Below are positions 52,913 through 62,075 of a stretch of 64,000 bases of DNA, one piece after another. This stretch comes from Sediminibacterium sp. KACHI17 (GTDB lineage: Bacteria > Bacteroidota > Bacteroidia > Chitinophagales > Chitinophagaceae). A program made the position numbers and the translations under genes. Position 1 is the stretch's first letter, and each line of letters starts with the position of its first letter. The notes under the pieces are model-generated. The model was given only the letters and a program-made list of their open reading frames with translations. It was not told the origin of the DNA and did no database searches. The stretch spans positions 1,364,001 to 1,428,000 of the forward strand of contig NZ_AP029612.1 of assembly GCF_040362915.1 (NCBI RefSeq). Direction: 5' to 3'.

Positions 52913-52920
52913 CAAAACTA
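52913..52920 (-). promoter_or_regulatory. -7 element TAGTTTTG just before dut
   Basis: Full match to TAnnTTTG on the minus strand, five bases upstream of the dut ATG. No TTG stands 19 bases further up. If used, the transcript starts at about the start codon. Confidence 0.4.
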
Positions 52921-52936
52921 CTAAATGTGGGGGAAT

Positions 52937-53038
52937 GTGAATGGTGAATTGTGAATGGTCAATAGTCCATGGTCGATGGTCCATAGTAAGGATAACATCA
53001 AAACTCATTTCTCACACTCACTACTCACTACTCACTAA
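52937..53038. repeat. Heptamer array H18, units drift between two families
   Basis: GTGAATG, GTGAATT, GTGAATG, GTCAATA, GTCCATG, GTCGATG, GTCCATA in one phase (52937-52985), then TCACTAC, TCACTAC, TCACTAA (53018-53038). Within one array, units change step by step from the H8 family (GTGAATN) to the H12 family (GTCCATR), so the period is conserved while the sequence drifts. Confidence 0.85.
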
Positions 53039-53093
53039 ATACCACAAGTCTCTTACCCACCCACAACCAACATCCTGATATCCCAATTACCTA

Positions 53094-53141
53094 ATCACCC
53101 GATCCCCCGATTACCCAATCACCCAATCACCCGATCCCCAG
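53094..53141. repeat. Octamer array (ATCACCCR)
   Basis: ATCACCCG, ATCCCCCG, ATTACCCA, ATCACCCA, ATCACCCG, ATCCCCAG: six units with an 8-base period, just upstream of the polysaccharide locus promoter. The same octamer occurs in H17. Confidence 0.8.
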
Positions 53142-53158
53142 TTTCTTATTCCTATCCC

Positions 53159-53166
53159 TATCTTTG
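53159..53166 (+). promoter_or_regulatory. -7 element TATCTTTG at head of polysaccharide locus
   Basis: TATCTTTG matches TAnnTTTG fully and ends 25 bases before the ATG of the first methyltransferase gene (53192). The -33 TTG is not seen at 19 bases. Likely start of transcription for the locus. Confidence 0.55.
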
Positions 53167-53191
53167 AAACTCATAAATCGGAGTCAGCTAC

Positions 53192-54004
53192 ATGCAGCAG
53201 GTTGAAGAAGCATTATTACAAGTCGAGAAGATCGTACTTTCATCAGGTATTGAAAATGATATCATTTATTTCAACTACCATAAAAAACGCTTTCATAAAA
53301 TGGGGGAAACCGTAAGTCGAATGGTACCTCCCGGTAGTAGCGTACTCGATATTGGCAGTCATTACCTGCACTCTTCATTGCTTTTACAATTGCTGGGATA
53401 TAAGGTTGTTTCGATGGACGTGAGTGAGTTCTGGGAATTGGACTATATCCGCCAAAGAGCAGCCGATCATCAACTGACACCGGTGATAGAAAATCAATTG
53501 GAGCATCTAGGATCCTTAAGCGAAGAAAAGGACCAATATGATCTGATCTTATTTACAGAGATCTTCGAGCACATTACATTCAATCCGATCGCTTTCTGGA
53601 AAAGAATACATACCCTGATTAAAAATAAGGGTAAGATCTATATCACCACCCCCAATGCCATTACACTATATGCGATCGTGAAAACACTATTCAATCTGAT
53701 CACATTCAGGGGAATTGGAATGGATGTAAAAGCCATTTTCCCAACAGTCACCTATGGTCATCATTGGAAAGAATATTCCACCAGCGAGATCAAATCTTAT
53801 TTCAACATGTTGAATGATGGATTACATCTGGATATTCAAAAGTTTCAATACAAACCCACTGAAACTGCACATCATTGGAAGTCATCACTTAGAATATTAC
53901 TTACCAAAATGAGCAATGCTATCCCTTTTTTCAGAGAAGCGATGGAAGTGGTGGTTACGGTTGATAAATCGTATCCCTGGAAAATCAATCCACCTAAGTA
54001 TTAG
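53192..54004 (+). CDS. Class I SAM-dependent methyltransferase
   Basis: A 270-residue methyltransferase. SAM motif I is SVLDIGSHYLHSSLLLQLLGYKVVSMDVSE (about 50-79); DQYDLILFTEIFEHITFNP is the post-I/motif II region and KGKIYITTPNA motif III. The Methyltransf_23-like layout and place at the head of a polysaccharide locus suggest O-methylation of a sugar or lipid-linked glycan, but small-molecule targets cannot be excluded. It is separated from the next gene by a 343-base spacer. Confidence 0.85.
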   Translation: MQQVEEALLQVEKIVLSSGIENDIIYFNYHKKRFHKMGETVSRMVPPGSSVLDIGSHYLHSSLLLQLLGYKVVSMDVSEFWELDYIRQRAADHQLTPVIENQLEHLGSLSEEKDQYDLILFTEIFEHITFNPIAFWKRIHTLIKNKGKIYITTPNAITLYAIVKTLFNLITFRGIGMDVKAIFPTVTYGHHWKEYSTSEIKSYFNMLNDGLHLDIQKFQYKPTETAHHWKSSLRILLTKMSNAIPFFREAMEVVVTVDKSYPWKINPPKY

Positions 54005-54059
54005 CTTGAACGAGTGATCTGAAAGAACGATCCATCTCCAATATTGTAAGAAAAAGGCT

Positions 54060-54255
54060 TTGAGCTACGAGCTACCGGCTGTGAGTCATAATCATTGCAA
54101 GTGTATTCCTATTGATTTTTAAGGGATTCTCTGACGAATGAAGCGTTGCCTTACTTCGCTTCAATGAAATAACCTACGCCTCCAAACAGTCGTTCTATTT
54201 GATCCTGTACATCCAAGCTATAAAGGCTCAGAGCTCGCGCTCAAAGCTCATAGCA
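54060..54255. repeat. Diverged AAGCTNC repeats H19 in the 54.0-54.3 kb spacer
   Basis: GAGCTAC, GAGCTAC, CGGCTGT, GAGTCAT (54062-54089) and, 140 bases on, AAGCTAT, AAAGGCTC, AGAGCTC, GCGCTCA, AAGCTCA. The minus strand also has GAATACACTTG, shared with the spacer of H2. The two halves partly pair (GCTCAAAGC). The rest of the 343-base spacer (54005-54347) shows no gene. Confidence 0.55.
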
Positions 54256-54347
54256 GTTTTACTCCGCTATTGAATACAATTACCGCTAAGTATCAACAGC
54301 CAGAATTTTATACATCTACACTGGAAACCACCTACTTTTGTTATCAT

Positions 54348-55040
54348 ATGGCAATAAAAAGCATATACAAGGTAAAAAAGCAGGTAGGCAGATGGCTATT
54401 CATCATATGCGTTTGTTGGATTCCTTTTCTGAGTGGATGTTTTAAAAACCTGCCAGTAAAAAATGTGGTGTATCAAAATGACTTCGACAGAGACTCTGCA
54501 AGTGGTTTTGTGTTTTACAACATTTTTGGAAGAGTGGATTCCACTAAAATCACTTCCTATCTAGACAATAACCGTGTGTTGGGCAGATTCAATAGCGTAT
54601 TGGCGCAACTAAAATTGGATTCCTTACCAGAACACAATATTTTAAAAGTTGAATTCGATCTCTACATTCATGATAAATGGGATGGGAATCTTATCCCCTC
54701 CGGCTCTACATTACCCGATCTCTGGAAAATGACCATCAATGGAATGATCGTTCACCTCACCACATTTTCAAATGGTGTTCACCCACAGTCTTTTCCCAAT
54801 GATTATGGTACAACGGTCATCAATAACCCGCCATTGAGTAATTCCTGGGGTACTTTACCCGGAGTATGTGCAAATGCAGGTAATAAAAATGGAACCACGC
54901 ATTATAAGATCGAATATACAACAGGACATACAGGTGGATTGGTACTTGAACTCAGTGATGTATTGCAACCTTTCAACAGTCTCTGTCAGAAAAGTTGGTC
55001 GATCGATAATCTGAGAATATTAGCTTCCATGTATCAATAA
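54348..55040 (+). CDS. Predicted lipoprotein of the polysaccharide locus
   Basis: A 230-residue exported protein. The signal sequence (RWLFIICVCWIPFLSGC) ends in a lipobox LSGC with Cys at about residue 31. The mature part has alternating beta strands (VVYQNDFDRDSASGFVFYNIFG, HNILKVEFDLYIHDKWDGN, LVLELSDVLQP, SWSIDNLRILA), like a jelly-roll carbohydrate-binding fold, but no family is recognised. Start: ATG at 54348 (MAIKSIY); a TTG 78 bases upstream would put a long hydrophilic stretch before the signal. The next gene follows after 15 bases. It may bind the polymer at the cell surface; this is inference. Confidence 0.7.
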   Translation: MAIKSIYKVKKQVGRWLFIICVCWIPFLSGCFKNLPVKNVVYQNDFDRDSASGFVFYNIFGRVDSTKITSYLDNNRVLGRFNSVLAQLKLDSLPEHNILKVEFDLYIHDKWDGNLIPSGSTLPDLWKMTINGMIVHLTTFSNGVHPQSFPNDYGTTVINNPPLSNSWGTLPGVCANAGNKNGTTHYKIEYTTGHTGGLVLELSDVLQPFNSLCQKSWSIDNLRILASMYQ

Positions 55041-55055
55041 CGACTGACCCGGAAA

Positions 55056-56312
55056 ATGCCTTTTCAAAAGATATACCTGTCACTTGTGAACAACCGGTCG
55101 GCAATTCAAAATTTTGCTAACCTTAGTTTTTTACAAGCAGCCAATGTACTGGCTCAGATTCTACTGATCCCGATCATTGCACACAAAGCCGGGCTGATTG
55201 AATTTGGTCAGATCATGGTGGCAGCATCCTATGCAGCAATGGTATCTATTCTGATCAATTATGGCAGTAACCAATCAGGTGTAAAAGATGTGGCACTGCA
55301 TCGTGCTGATCGTTCTTTATTATCGCAAACCTTTTATAGTATTTACTATACCAGGGGCCTGCTTTTATTACTCTCCTTTTTGCTATTATCAGTGATCTTC
55401 TTTGTTTCTCCAAGTCACTACCGACATTTTCTTTCAGCCAATACCATTATTCTCGCTGAAATGTTGAATCCCTTTTTCTTCTTTGTGGGCATGCAACAAT
55501 TGTTTTTATACAATTTGAGCAATCTCATAGCCAAAATCATTTCAGCACTGCTCATTCTATTCTTTATCACCAGTAGTAAGGAGGGTATCTGGGTGAATTT
55601 TCTGATCGGTATTCCGAGTATCCTAGCCAATCTTTTTCTGATGCTACATATCATCAGAAAATATCAGCTTTTCCATTTTATGGTATCATTCCGCGAGCTA
55701 AAAAAATATGTACGAACCAACTTTTACCTGACAGGAAACAATGCCTGTGTTCAGTTACAGCAATCGTATTTTCTTTTTGTGGTATCAAGTATGGGCGATG
55801 GTATGATACTGGCCGCTTATTCACTTACCGATAAGATCATTTGGTCATTCCGTATGCTCATCATTTCTTTTTTCAATACCATCTACCCCAGGGCTGCCTT
55901 ACGATACCAGCAATCTCCGGATGCATGGAAACAAATGAAAAGAAAACTGAGTTATCTGATCAGCATCCTATTTTTAGCTGTAGCATTGGTTTTATTTTTT
56001 TTCCCGGATACCATCATCCATATCGTTTCTCCTGAATCAAATGCAATGGCTACCGTGTATTTGCGATATGTGGCATTGGTTCCATTGATAGCGGCATTAA
56101 ACTCACTGAATGTAGCCGATCTCTTGATCAAACAACAATACAAATACATTTTCATCATTGCCGTTTTACTGCTGTTCATAGCCATCTTATTTGCACAAAT
56201 ACTGATCAGCCTGCAGCAACCGGGACTGTTTGGATTATATCTGCTGGTGATTGAATGTAGTAGTATCCCTTTGTACCTGTATTTCATACGGAAAACCAAC
56301 CAACTTTACTGA
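55056..56312 (+). CDS. Wzx-type oligosaccharide flippase
   Basis: A 418-residue polytopic protein with about 12 helices, of the MOP/PST superfamily, which turns lipid-linked oligosaccharides across the inner membrane. The first helix region FANLSFLQAANVLAQILLIPIIAHKAGLIEFGQIMVA is typical of Polysacc_synt proteins, and helices of similar pattern recur to the end. A loop ELKKYVRTNFYLTGNNACVQLQQSYFLFV starts the second half. Fits with the glycosyltransferases and polymerase downstream. Confidence 0.88.
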   Translation: MPFQKIYLSLVNNRSAIQNFANLSFLQAANVLAQILLIPIIAHKAGLIEFGQIMVAASYAAMVSILINYGSNQSGVKDVALHRADRSLLSQTFYSIYYTRGLLLLLSFLLLSVIFFVSPSHYRHFLSANTIILAEMLNPFFFFVGMQQLFLYNLSNLIAKIISALLILFFITSSKEGIWVNFLIGIPSILANLFLMLHIIRKYQLFHFMVSFRELKKYVRTNFYLTGNNACVQLQQSYFLFVVSSMGDGMILAAYSLTDKIIWSFRMLIISFFNTIYPRAALRYQQSPDAWKQMKRKLSYLISILFLAVALVLFFFPDTIIHIVSPESNAMATVYLRYVALVPLIAALNSLNVADLLIKQQYKYIFIIAVLLLFIAILFAQILISLQQPGLFGLYLLVIECSSIPLYLYFIRKTNQLY

Positions 56313-56372
56313 CTTTTTTAGCTGGCACTTATCACTTACTTTTGAACGAAGCAGTTACTTAAAATATATTGA

Positions 56373-57338
56373 ATGCGTTTTCAATCTTTTGAACATTTAT
56401 TGATTTGTCCGGAATGCGGTTCGCAGGTTCAACAACAGCAAGATCATTTTCAGTGCACCAACTCATCTTGCAACATGAAGTTTCCGATCTATTTCGAGGT
56501 ACCTGTTTTTGTGAGTGAGCATAATGAGGTTTTTAAACAAGAAGATTTCAATACACCCGAAGCACCTTCCATTTTTTTTGGAAATAGCAAAAATCCAGCC
56601 ATTAATTTTCTCCGAAAACTTCGACCGGATGTTACATTGAATTATACCAGTAAGATCAATTATACAAAGTTGGCCGATCGGTTGTCGCATCTGGAAGCGC
56701 CTCGTATTTTAGTGATCGGAGGAAGCATTGATGGCACAGGAATGTCGATACTAAAACAAAAGCTACCACAACAAACCATAATGGTAGAATCAGATGTGGC
56801 ACAAGGACCGAATACCAATATCATATTTGATGCACACCATATTCCTTTTCAAGCGAATACTTTTGACCTGGTGATCGTTCAGGCGGTACTGGAACATGTG
56901 CTGGATCCGTTTCAATGCGTAAGAGAGATTGAAAGAGTGCTTCATGAAAATGGTATCGTTTACGCTGAAACCCCTTTCATGCAACAGGTTCACGGCGGTA
57001 AATATGATTTTCATCGTTTTACAGATCTGGGGCATCGTAGATTGTTTCGGAATTTTGAAGAAATAGATCGTGGACTGGTTGCCGGTCCGGGTTCTTCACT
57101 GGCATGGTCATTACGCTACTTCTTTCTTTCTTTCGCTGTGAATAAAACAATGGACCGTATCATTAGTTATGTTTCCAGTTTCCTGGTTTTTTGGCTGAAA
57201 TATTTCGACTATCTACTGAATCACAACAAAGGTGCTTATGATGGCGCTTGTGGACTTTATTTTATAGGCACTAAAAAAACAGGATACGTGTTACCGGATC
57301 ATGAGTTGCTTCATCAATATAAAGGATATCGCTCCTAA
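56373..57338 (+). CDS. Zinc-ribbon methyltransferase
   Basis: A 321-residue protein: N-terminal zinc ribbon (CPECGSQVQQQQDHFQCTNSSCNMKFPIYFEVPVF, residues 11-48, Trm112-like) joined to a class I methyltransferase (RILVIGGSIDGTGMSIL, VESDVAQGPNTNIIFDAHHIPFQANTFDLVIVQAVLEHVLDPFQCVREIERVLHENG). The pattern after that, ETPFMQQVHGGKYDFHRFTDLGHRRLF, is of the Methyltransf_11 proteins seen in surface glycan loci. Its stop overlaps the next start (TAATG at 57336-57340), so translation is coupled. Confidence 0.88.
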   Translation: MRFQSFEHLLICPECGSQVQQQQDHFQCTNSSCNMKFPIYFEVPVFVSEHNEVFKQEDFNTPEAPSIFFGNSKNPAINFLRKLRPDVTLNYTSKINYTKLADRLSHLEAPRILVIGGSIDGTGMSILKQKLPQQTIMVESDVAQGPNTNIIFDAHHIPFQANTFDLVIVQAVLEHVLDPFQCVREIERVLHENGIVYAETPFMQQVHGGKYDFHRFTDLGHRRLFRNFEEIDRGLVAGPGSSLAWSLRYFFLSFAVNKTMDRIISYVSSFLVFWLKYFDYLLNHNKGAYDGACGLYFIGTKKTGYVLPDHELLHQYKGYRS

Positions 57339-58267
57339 TGCACAACATGAATCATTCAGCAGAAGCCTTCCCATCGGTAGCGATCATACTCGTCAATTGG
57401 AAAAGCTTTGACGTTACGAGTGATTGTTTGGAATCACTCAAACAACTCAAGTATCCAAATTATCAAGTCATCGTCATTGATAATGGATCACAGGATGGAT
57501 CTGTCGAAAAATTTCGTACCCATCATCCACACATCGTATTACTTCCATCTGAGACCAATCTCGGATTTGCAGGTGGCAATAATATCGGATTACGTTACGC
57601 ACAGGCACAGCCATTCGATTATGCGATCATGCTGAATAATGACACCTTTGTAGAGCCTGACTTTTTAACCCTGCTCATTGATTATATGGAAACGCACCCT
57701 GAAGTGGGTGCCATCCAGCCACGTATCCATTTCAATGATAACCGAAATTTGTTATGGAATGGAGGTGCTTATTTCAACCCATGGACAGGCTTTACCTATA
57801 CAGACGGAGAAAATCAATTACCCAAAAAAAGGCATCTACAATTAAAAGAGATCGATTGGATATCCGGCTGTGCATTTCTCGTTCGCACACATATGCTGGA
57901 TCGAACCGGTTTACTGAATGAAGACTTCTTCATGTATAGTGAAGATGTGGACCTCTCTTTCAGGATCAGGAAACTTCGTTATCAACTCATTTATCATCCT
58001 GCATCTGTGATTTATCATATTGCCGGAGTATCCAACAAATCTGCAACACGCGGAAAAGAAGGGTATGTAAACCATATGGTTCATTATTACAACCAAAGAA
58101 ACCGTCTTTGGATCATTAAGAAATATACGCCCTGGTATTGCTGGCCAAGCGTTATCATCTGCAATTTTTTTTATATTCTGCTGGTTCTGGGCTATTTTGC
58201 AGCACGTGGAAGGTTTAAAAAATTAAACGCCATGTGTCGTGCTGTGAAAGATGGACTATTACATTGA
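57338..58267 (+). CDS. Family 2 glycosyltransferase
   Basis: A 309-residue GT-A fold transferase, WbbL-like. AIILVNWKSFDVTSDCLESLKQLKYPNYQVIVIDNGSQDGSVE (nucleotide-sugar loop), LGFAGGNNIGLRYA, the DxD-like metal motif in MLNNDTFVEPDFL, GCAFLVRTHMLDRTGLLNEDFFMYSEDVDLSFRIRKLRY (acceptor and catalytic region). A C-terminal hydrophobic stretch (WPSVIICNFFYILLVLGYFAARG) may anchor it to the membrane. Relatives are rhamnosyltransferases; donor not known. Confidence 0.92.
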   Translation: MHNMNHSAEAFPSVAIILVNWKSFDVTSDCLESLKQLKYPNYQVIVIDNGSQDGSVEKFRTHHPHIVLLPSETNLGFAGGNNIGLRYAQAQPFDYAIMLNNDTFVEPDFLTLLIDYMETHPEVGAIQPRIHFNDNRNLLWNGGAYFNPWTGFTYTDGENQLPKKRHLQLKEIDWISGCAFLVRTHMLDRTGLLNEDFFMYSEDVDLSFRIRKLRYQLIYHPASVIYHIAGVSNKSATRGKEGYVNHMVHYYNQRNRLWIIKKYTPWYCWPSVIICNFFYILLVLGYFAARGRFKKLNAMCRAVKDGLLH

Positions 58268-58464
58268 TTGCATACGCACAAGCATTCAAAACACTTTGTA
58301 CTCAATAGGATAGTAATGAAATAACAGGGTGGTATCACTCCTTTTCTGAAAAGGAAATGAAAAGATCTCTGTTTTCAAGTAACGGTCCAGAAAAGATAGA
58401 TACGGATAACGATCAACTATCATGGTAAGTACCGGATCAGCTATTCAGGTAAAAAAGTAAATAC

Positions 58465-59844
58465 ATGTTATTTCTGTTACCCTGTATATATCTGTTCTCT
58501 TTTCTACAGGCATTGTATCGCCTGCTGAAAAAACAACCTCAATACATTCTGGTCTTCTTTGTCATCGGACTTCCCATTTACTTTACTTCCCTCTCATTAA
58601 CCTATCAATATGGATTTGAAGGATTGATCCCGCTGTTTCAATCTTTCAAAGAACTCATCGTATTGATCACGTTAGGTTGGCTGGTATTCGTCAAGAAAAG
58701 AGTGATCGTACTTCGGCTACCGGACAAAATGATGATCGCTTACCTACTCTATTCATTCATATATGTGCTACTACCATTGGGTAATTTTGGAATAGTAGAC
58801 AAACTCCTGGCATTAAAAGGATTGAGCTTTTTTCCCTTGATCTATTTTGCAGGCAGGTATATGATACCGGAGATGGTACCACTGAAACATATCTTTCATT
58901 ATATCTGTCTGGTCGCAATTCTGGCAGCGATCGTATTAGGTTGGGAAGTATGGCAATACCAACATTTGCAAACACTCACCGGATACGCAGACTATAATGA
59001 ACGTTTTTTTGGTGCAGAGCCTTCCGGCAACTTTGGACTGAGCTGGACTTTCGAAACCAGTAATGGACTAAAAAGATTTGCCAGCTTCTATGGTGGACCG
59101 CTGGAATTAGGTGCGAATATGATCCTTACATTGGCTGCTTGTTTGTCAGTGATCACCACCGATGATCATCGCATTAAAATGAATCGCATCATCTTCATTA
59201 CACTCATCACTTGTACCCTGTCTATTTTCTTTGCTATTTCAAGGGCTTCGTTGGTGAGCTATTTTGCCATCATGTATTTATATGCATTCATCACCGGTAA
59301 AAAACAATGGCTTAAAATTTTTCATTATGCGGTATTGGTTGCAGCCATCGCCATCATATTTTATATCAAAGGTGATATTTATGAACTCATCATTACAACC
59401 ATCAATTTCACAGATAACTCCAGTGCCTTTCACGTACTGCAATGGCTGGAAGGGTTAGATGCCATGTCTGCCAATCCACTGGGGCTGGGGCTGGGTATGT
59501 CAGGAAGAGTATCCGCTTCAACAGGAGACAATATCGGTGGTGAAAACCAATTGATCATCATTGGCGTTCAAACAGGGATCATTTCTATGCTGCTCTATCT
59601 CGCCATTTATATATGGATCATTCAATACAGTATCAAAATATTCAAATCGGCTACAGGAAAAATAAAAAGACTGGCACTCTGTATTCTCCTGGTGAAAATC
59701 GGACTGATCATTCCAACTTTTACAGCCAATGTAGAAGCGTATGTATATATTTCCTATTTCACATGGTTCTGTACCGGTTTATTGGTTACGATGAATGATG
59801 AGTCAAAATCAAAAATCAGTTCCTCATCCTATGCGGCAGCCTAA
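58465..59844 (+). CDS. O-antigen ligase/polymerase-like membrane protein
   Basis: A 459-residue polytopic protein with about 11-12 helices and a large periplasmic loop (about 165-215, AEPSGNFGLSWTFETSNGLKRFASFYGGP), layout of the Wzy/WaaL (Wzy_C-like) family. The SRASLVSYFAIMYLYAFITG segment is the family-typical late helix with R/S motif, and PLGLGLGMSGRVSAS with GGENQLIIIGVQTGI is also characteristic. Polymerase and ligase cannot be told apart from sequence; Wzx flippase in the same locus favours polymerase. It overlaps the next gene by 50 bases. The 197-base spacer before it holds nothing recognisable. Confidence 0.85.
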   Translation: MLFLLPCIYLFSFLQALYRLLKKQPQYILVFFVIGLPIYFTSLSLTYQYGFEGLIPLFQSFKELIVLITLGWLVFVKKRVIVLRLPDKMMIAYLLYSFIYVLLPLGNFGIVDKLLALKGLSFFPLIYFAGRYMIPEMVPLKHIFHYICLVAILAAIVLGWEVWQYQHLQTLTGYADYNERFFGAEPSGNFGLSWTFETSNGLKRFASFYGGPLELGANMILTLAACLSVITTDDHRIKMNRIIFITLITCTLSIFFAISRASLVSYFAIMYLYAFITGKKQWLKIFHYAVLVAAIAIIFYIKGDIYELIITTINFTDNSSAFHVLQWLEGLDAMSANPLGLGLGMSGRVSASTGDNIGGENQLIIIGVQTGIISMLLYLAIYIWIIQYSIKIFKSATGKIKRLALCILLVKIGLIIPTFTANVEAYVYISYFTWFCTGLLVTMNDESKSKISSSSYAAA

Positions 59845-60970
59845 TACACCCATTAGAGTCGGTATCGATATCCGAGACTTGCGTGTAGCAAAGACCGGGC
59901 AAAAAACCGTATTGGAAGAACTTTGCAAACAATTCAAAAAACATACAGACCCAACGATCGAATTTATTTTTCTGGATGATACCCATCCCATTCCCACGGG
60001 AAAGAAGAAATGGCAGATCATATTGGGTCATTTTTGTTATCAATGGTGGAAACAAATAGTGTTGCCATGGAAAGCCTACCGAAACAAATGCCGGATCGTT
60101 TTCTGTGGCGATTATTTTGTACCACTCCTACAACCCGGATTCAAGACCATTGAGATCTTTCATGATGCTTTTTTCTTTGAATACCCGCAACACTATCATG
60201 CACTCTGGCGAAAACTTTTTCATCTCATAGCAATGCCGGGTGCCAGAAAATGCAGTAGCATCATGGTCACCTCTCAGTATGCCAGACAACAAGTGCATCA
60301 TCATACCGGTATTGCGTTAGAGAAATTGATATCCATACCACTGGGACCTAAAACTTTTCCGGTAGTTGAAAAAGACATACCATCGGCAATAGAACAATAC
60401 TTACAACATCCCTATATACTGCATGTAGGTGTGATGGAAAAAAGGAAGAACCTGCCAATGCTCATCAAAGCTTTTGATCGATACTGCGCCAAGGAACCGA
60501 AAGACAACCGAAGATTGATCTTAGCAGGTAAAGGGAATGGCAAACAGGATTCGGATGACACGGCCAACATTGAAAAAGCCATACAAGACAGTCCATATAA
60601 AGACAGGATCATCCGTACCGGATTTCTTCCGGATGCATCCATTGCAGTACTGTATGAGCATGCAGATCTGTATGTGTTCCCTTCCGTGAACGAAGGTTTT
60701 GGAATACCGGTATTAGAAGCTTTTCATTGGGAAGTACCAGTATTAGTAGCCAATAACACATGCTTGCCGGAAGTAGGTGGCGATGCTGTACGCAGCTTTG
60801 ACCCTTATGACCCCGAAGCATTAGCTTCACTCATGCATCAGGTACTACATGACACAAGCATGCAAGAGGAAATGATTCAAAAGGGGAAACAGCGTCTTCA
60901 GGATTTTTCATGGGAAAAAGCAGCCAATCAATTAGTCGCGCTTTTCAAAAAAACAGTGCAACATGACTAA
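59795..60970 (+). CDS. Family 4 glycosyltransferase
   Basis: A 391-residue GT-B transferase. Opening GIDIRDLRVAKTGQKTVLEEL, then IEIFHDAFFFEYPQHYHALWRKLFH, MVTSQYARQQVHHHTGI, ILHVGVMEKRKNLPMLIKAFDRY, and the donor-binding E-x7-E in PSVNEGFGIPVLEAFHWEVPVLVAN. The start at 59795 lies within the previous gene; ATG at 59831 (MRQPNTPI) is a possible alternative with an overlap of only 14 bases. It overlaps the next gene by 8 bases. Confidence 0.92.
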   Translation: MMSQNQKSVPHPMRQPNTPIRVGIDIRDLRVAKTGQKTVLEELCKQFKKHTDPTIEFIFLDDTHPIPTGKKKWQIILGHFCYQWWKQIVLPWKAYRNKCRIVFCGDYFVPLLQPGFKTIEIFHDAFFFEYPQHYHALWRKLFHLIAMPGARKCSSIMVTSQYARQQVHHHTGIALEKLISIPLGPKTFPVVEKDIPSAIEQYLQHPYILHVGVMEKRKNLPMLIKAFDRYCAKEPKDNRRLILAGKGNGKQDSDDTANIEKAIQDSPYKDRIIRTGFLPDASIAVLYEHADLYVFPSVNEGFGIPVLEAFHWEVPVLVANNTCLPEVGGDAVRSFDPYDPEALASLMHQVLHDTSMQEEMIQKGKQRLQDFSWEKAANQLVALFKKTVQHD

Positions 60971-62039
60971 AGCAATCACATCCCGCTATCTACCCTTTGT
61001 GGATGGTCTCAGAGGTATTGCCATCCTGTTGGTAGTATTATCGCATATCGGTTTAGAACAGATCATTCCGGGAAAACTGGGTGTTACACTTTTCTTCTTT
61101 ATCAGTGGTTATTTGATCACTTCCCTACTACTGGATGAAAAAGAAAGAACCGGTAATATTCAATTGGTTCATTTCTACTTAAGAAGATTTTTTCGTTTAT
61201 ATCCTGCACTACTCTGTATGATACTATTGGGTATTGGAGCTACTCAATGGTTTCATTGCAGTCTTACCATTCATGATGTTGCAGGGGCCATGTTTTATTA
61301 TTCCAACTATTATATTGGATGGTTCCGCTCACCTGTTGCAGACTGCTCACGCATGCTCGATATCTTGTGGTCATTGTCGGTTGAAGAACATTTTTATCTG
61401 TTGTATCCTTTTCTGTTCACAGCATTCCTGAAAAAATATACGCGGAAACAATTGGGGTATTTTATTGGACTTGTATTGGCACTCTGTATCGCAGCAATAC
61501 TGTTCAGATGGCAGATATATCTCACTATTGAACAACCGGAAGATATAGCCGGTCGTATTTATTTTTCATCCCATACACGGATGGACTCTATTCTCTGGGG
61601 ATGTTTGTGTGCATTGATCGGTAAATACAGTCCGCAATTCTTTCAATGGCTACAACAGAAAACCATATGGTTCATTGGTTGCGGTTTGGTGCTCGCCTCT
61701 TTGGTCATTCCTTTCTTTTGGTATAAACAACTTTTTCAGTTCACTACACAAGGATTGGGGCTATTCCTGCTGCTTCCTTACCTCCATACGAATAACCAAC
61801 TATTCATTACACGCATATTGATACATCCATGGCTCATCTTTATTGGAAAGATCAGTTATAGTCTATACCTGTTTCATTGGATCGCTGTAAAAGTATCCAG
61901 TCAATGGTTTACTGATTATGGACTTTCATGGCAATTATGCTTCTGGGCGATGGTCATCGTTCTTACCCTATCTTCGTATTATCTGGTCGAACTGCCTTTT
62001 GTTGCACTGCGAAAAAAATTCGGTTCGCATATGAAATAA
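60963..62039 (+). CDS. OafA/YrhL-type acyltransferase
   Basis: A 358-residue acyltransferase-3 membrane protein with about 10 helices. The hallmark start is RYLPFVDGLRGIAILLVVLSHIG with the catalytic His; LFFFISGYLITSLLLDE, FYLRRFFRLYPALL and LDILWSLSVEEHFYLLYPFLF follow, and the end (GKISYSLYLFHWIAVKV) is typical. It probably O-acetylates a sugar of the polymer. Overlaps the preceding gene by 8 bases. Confidence 0.93.
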   Translation: MTKAITSRYLPFVDGLRGIAILLVVLSHIGLEQIIPGKLGVTLFFFISGYLITSLLLDEKERTGNIQLVHFYLRRFFRLYPALLCMILLGIGATQWFHCSLTIHDVAGAMFYYSNYYIGWFRSPVADCSRMLDILWSLSVEEHFYLLYPFLFTAFLKKYTRKQLGYFIGLVLALCIAAILFRWQIYLTIEQPEDIAGRIYFSSHTRMDSILWGCLCALIGKYSPQFFQWLQQKTIWFIGCGLVLASLVIPFFWYKQLFQFTTQGLGLFLLLPYLHTNNQLFITRILIHPWLIFIGKISYSLYLFHWIAVKVSSQWFTDYGLSWQLCFWAMVIVLTLSSYYLVELPFVALRKKFGSHMK

Positions 62040-62075
62040 TCGGATGTATCAGTTATCAGTATAGCTTTTAAAAAA

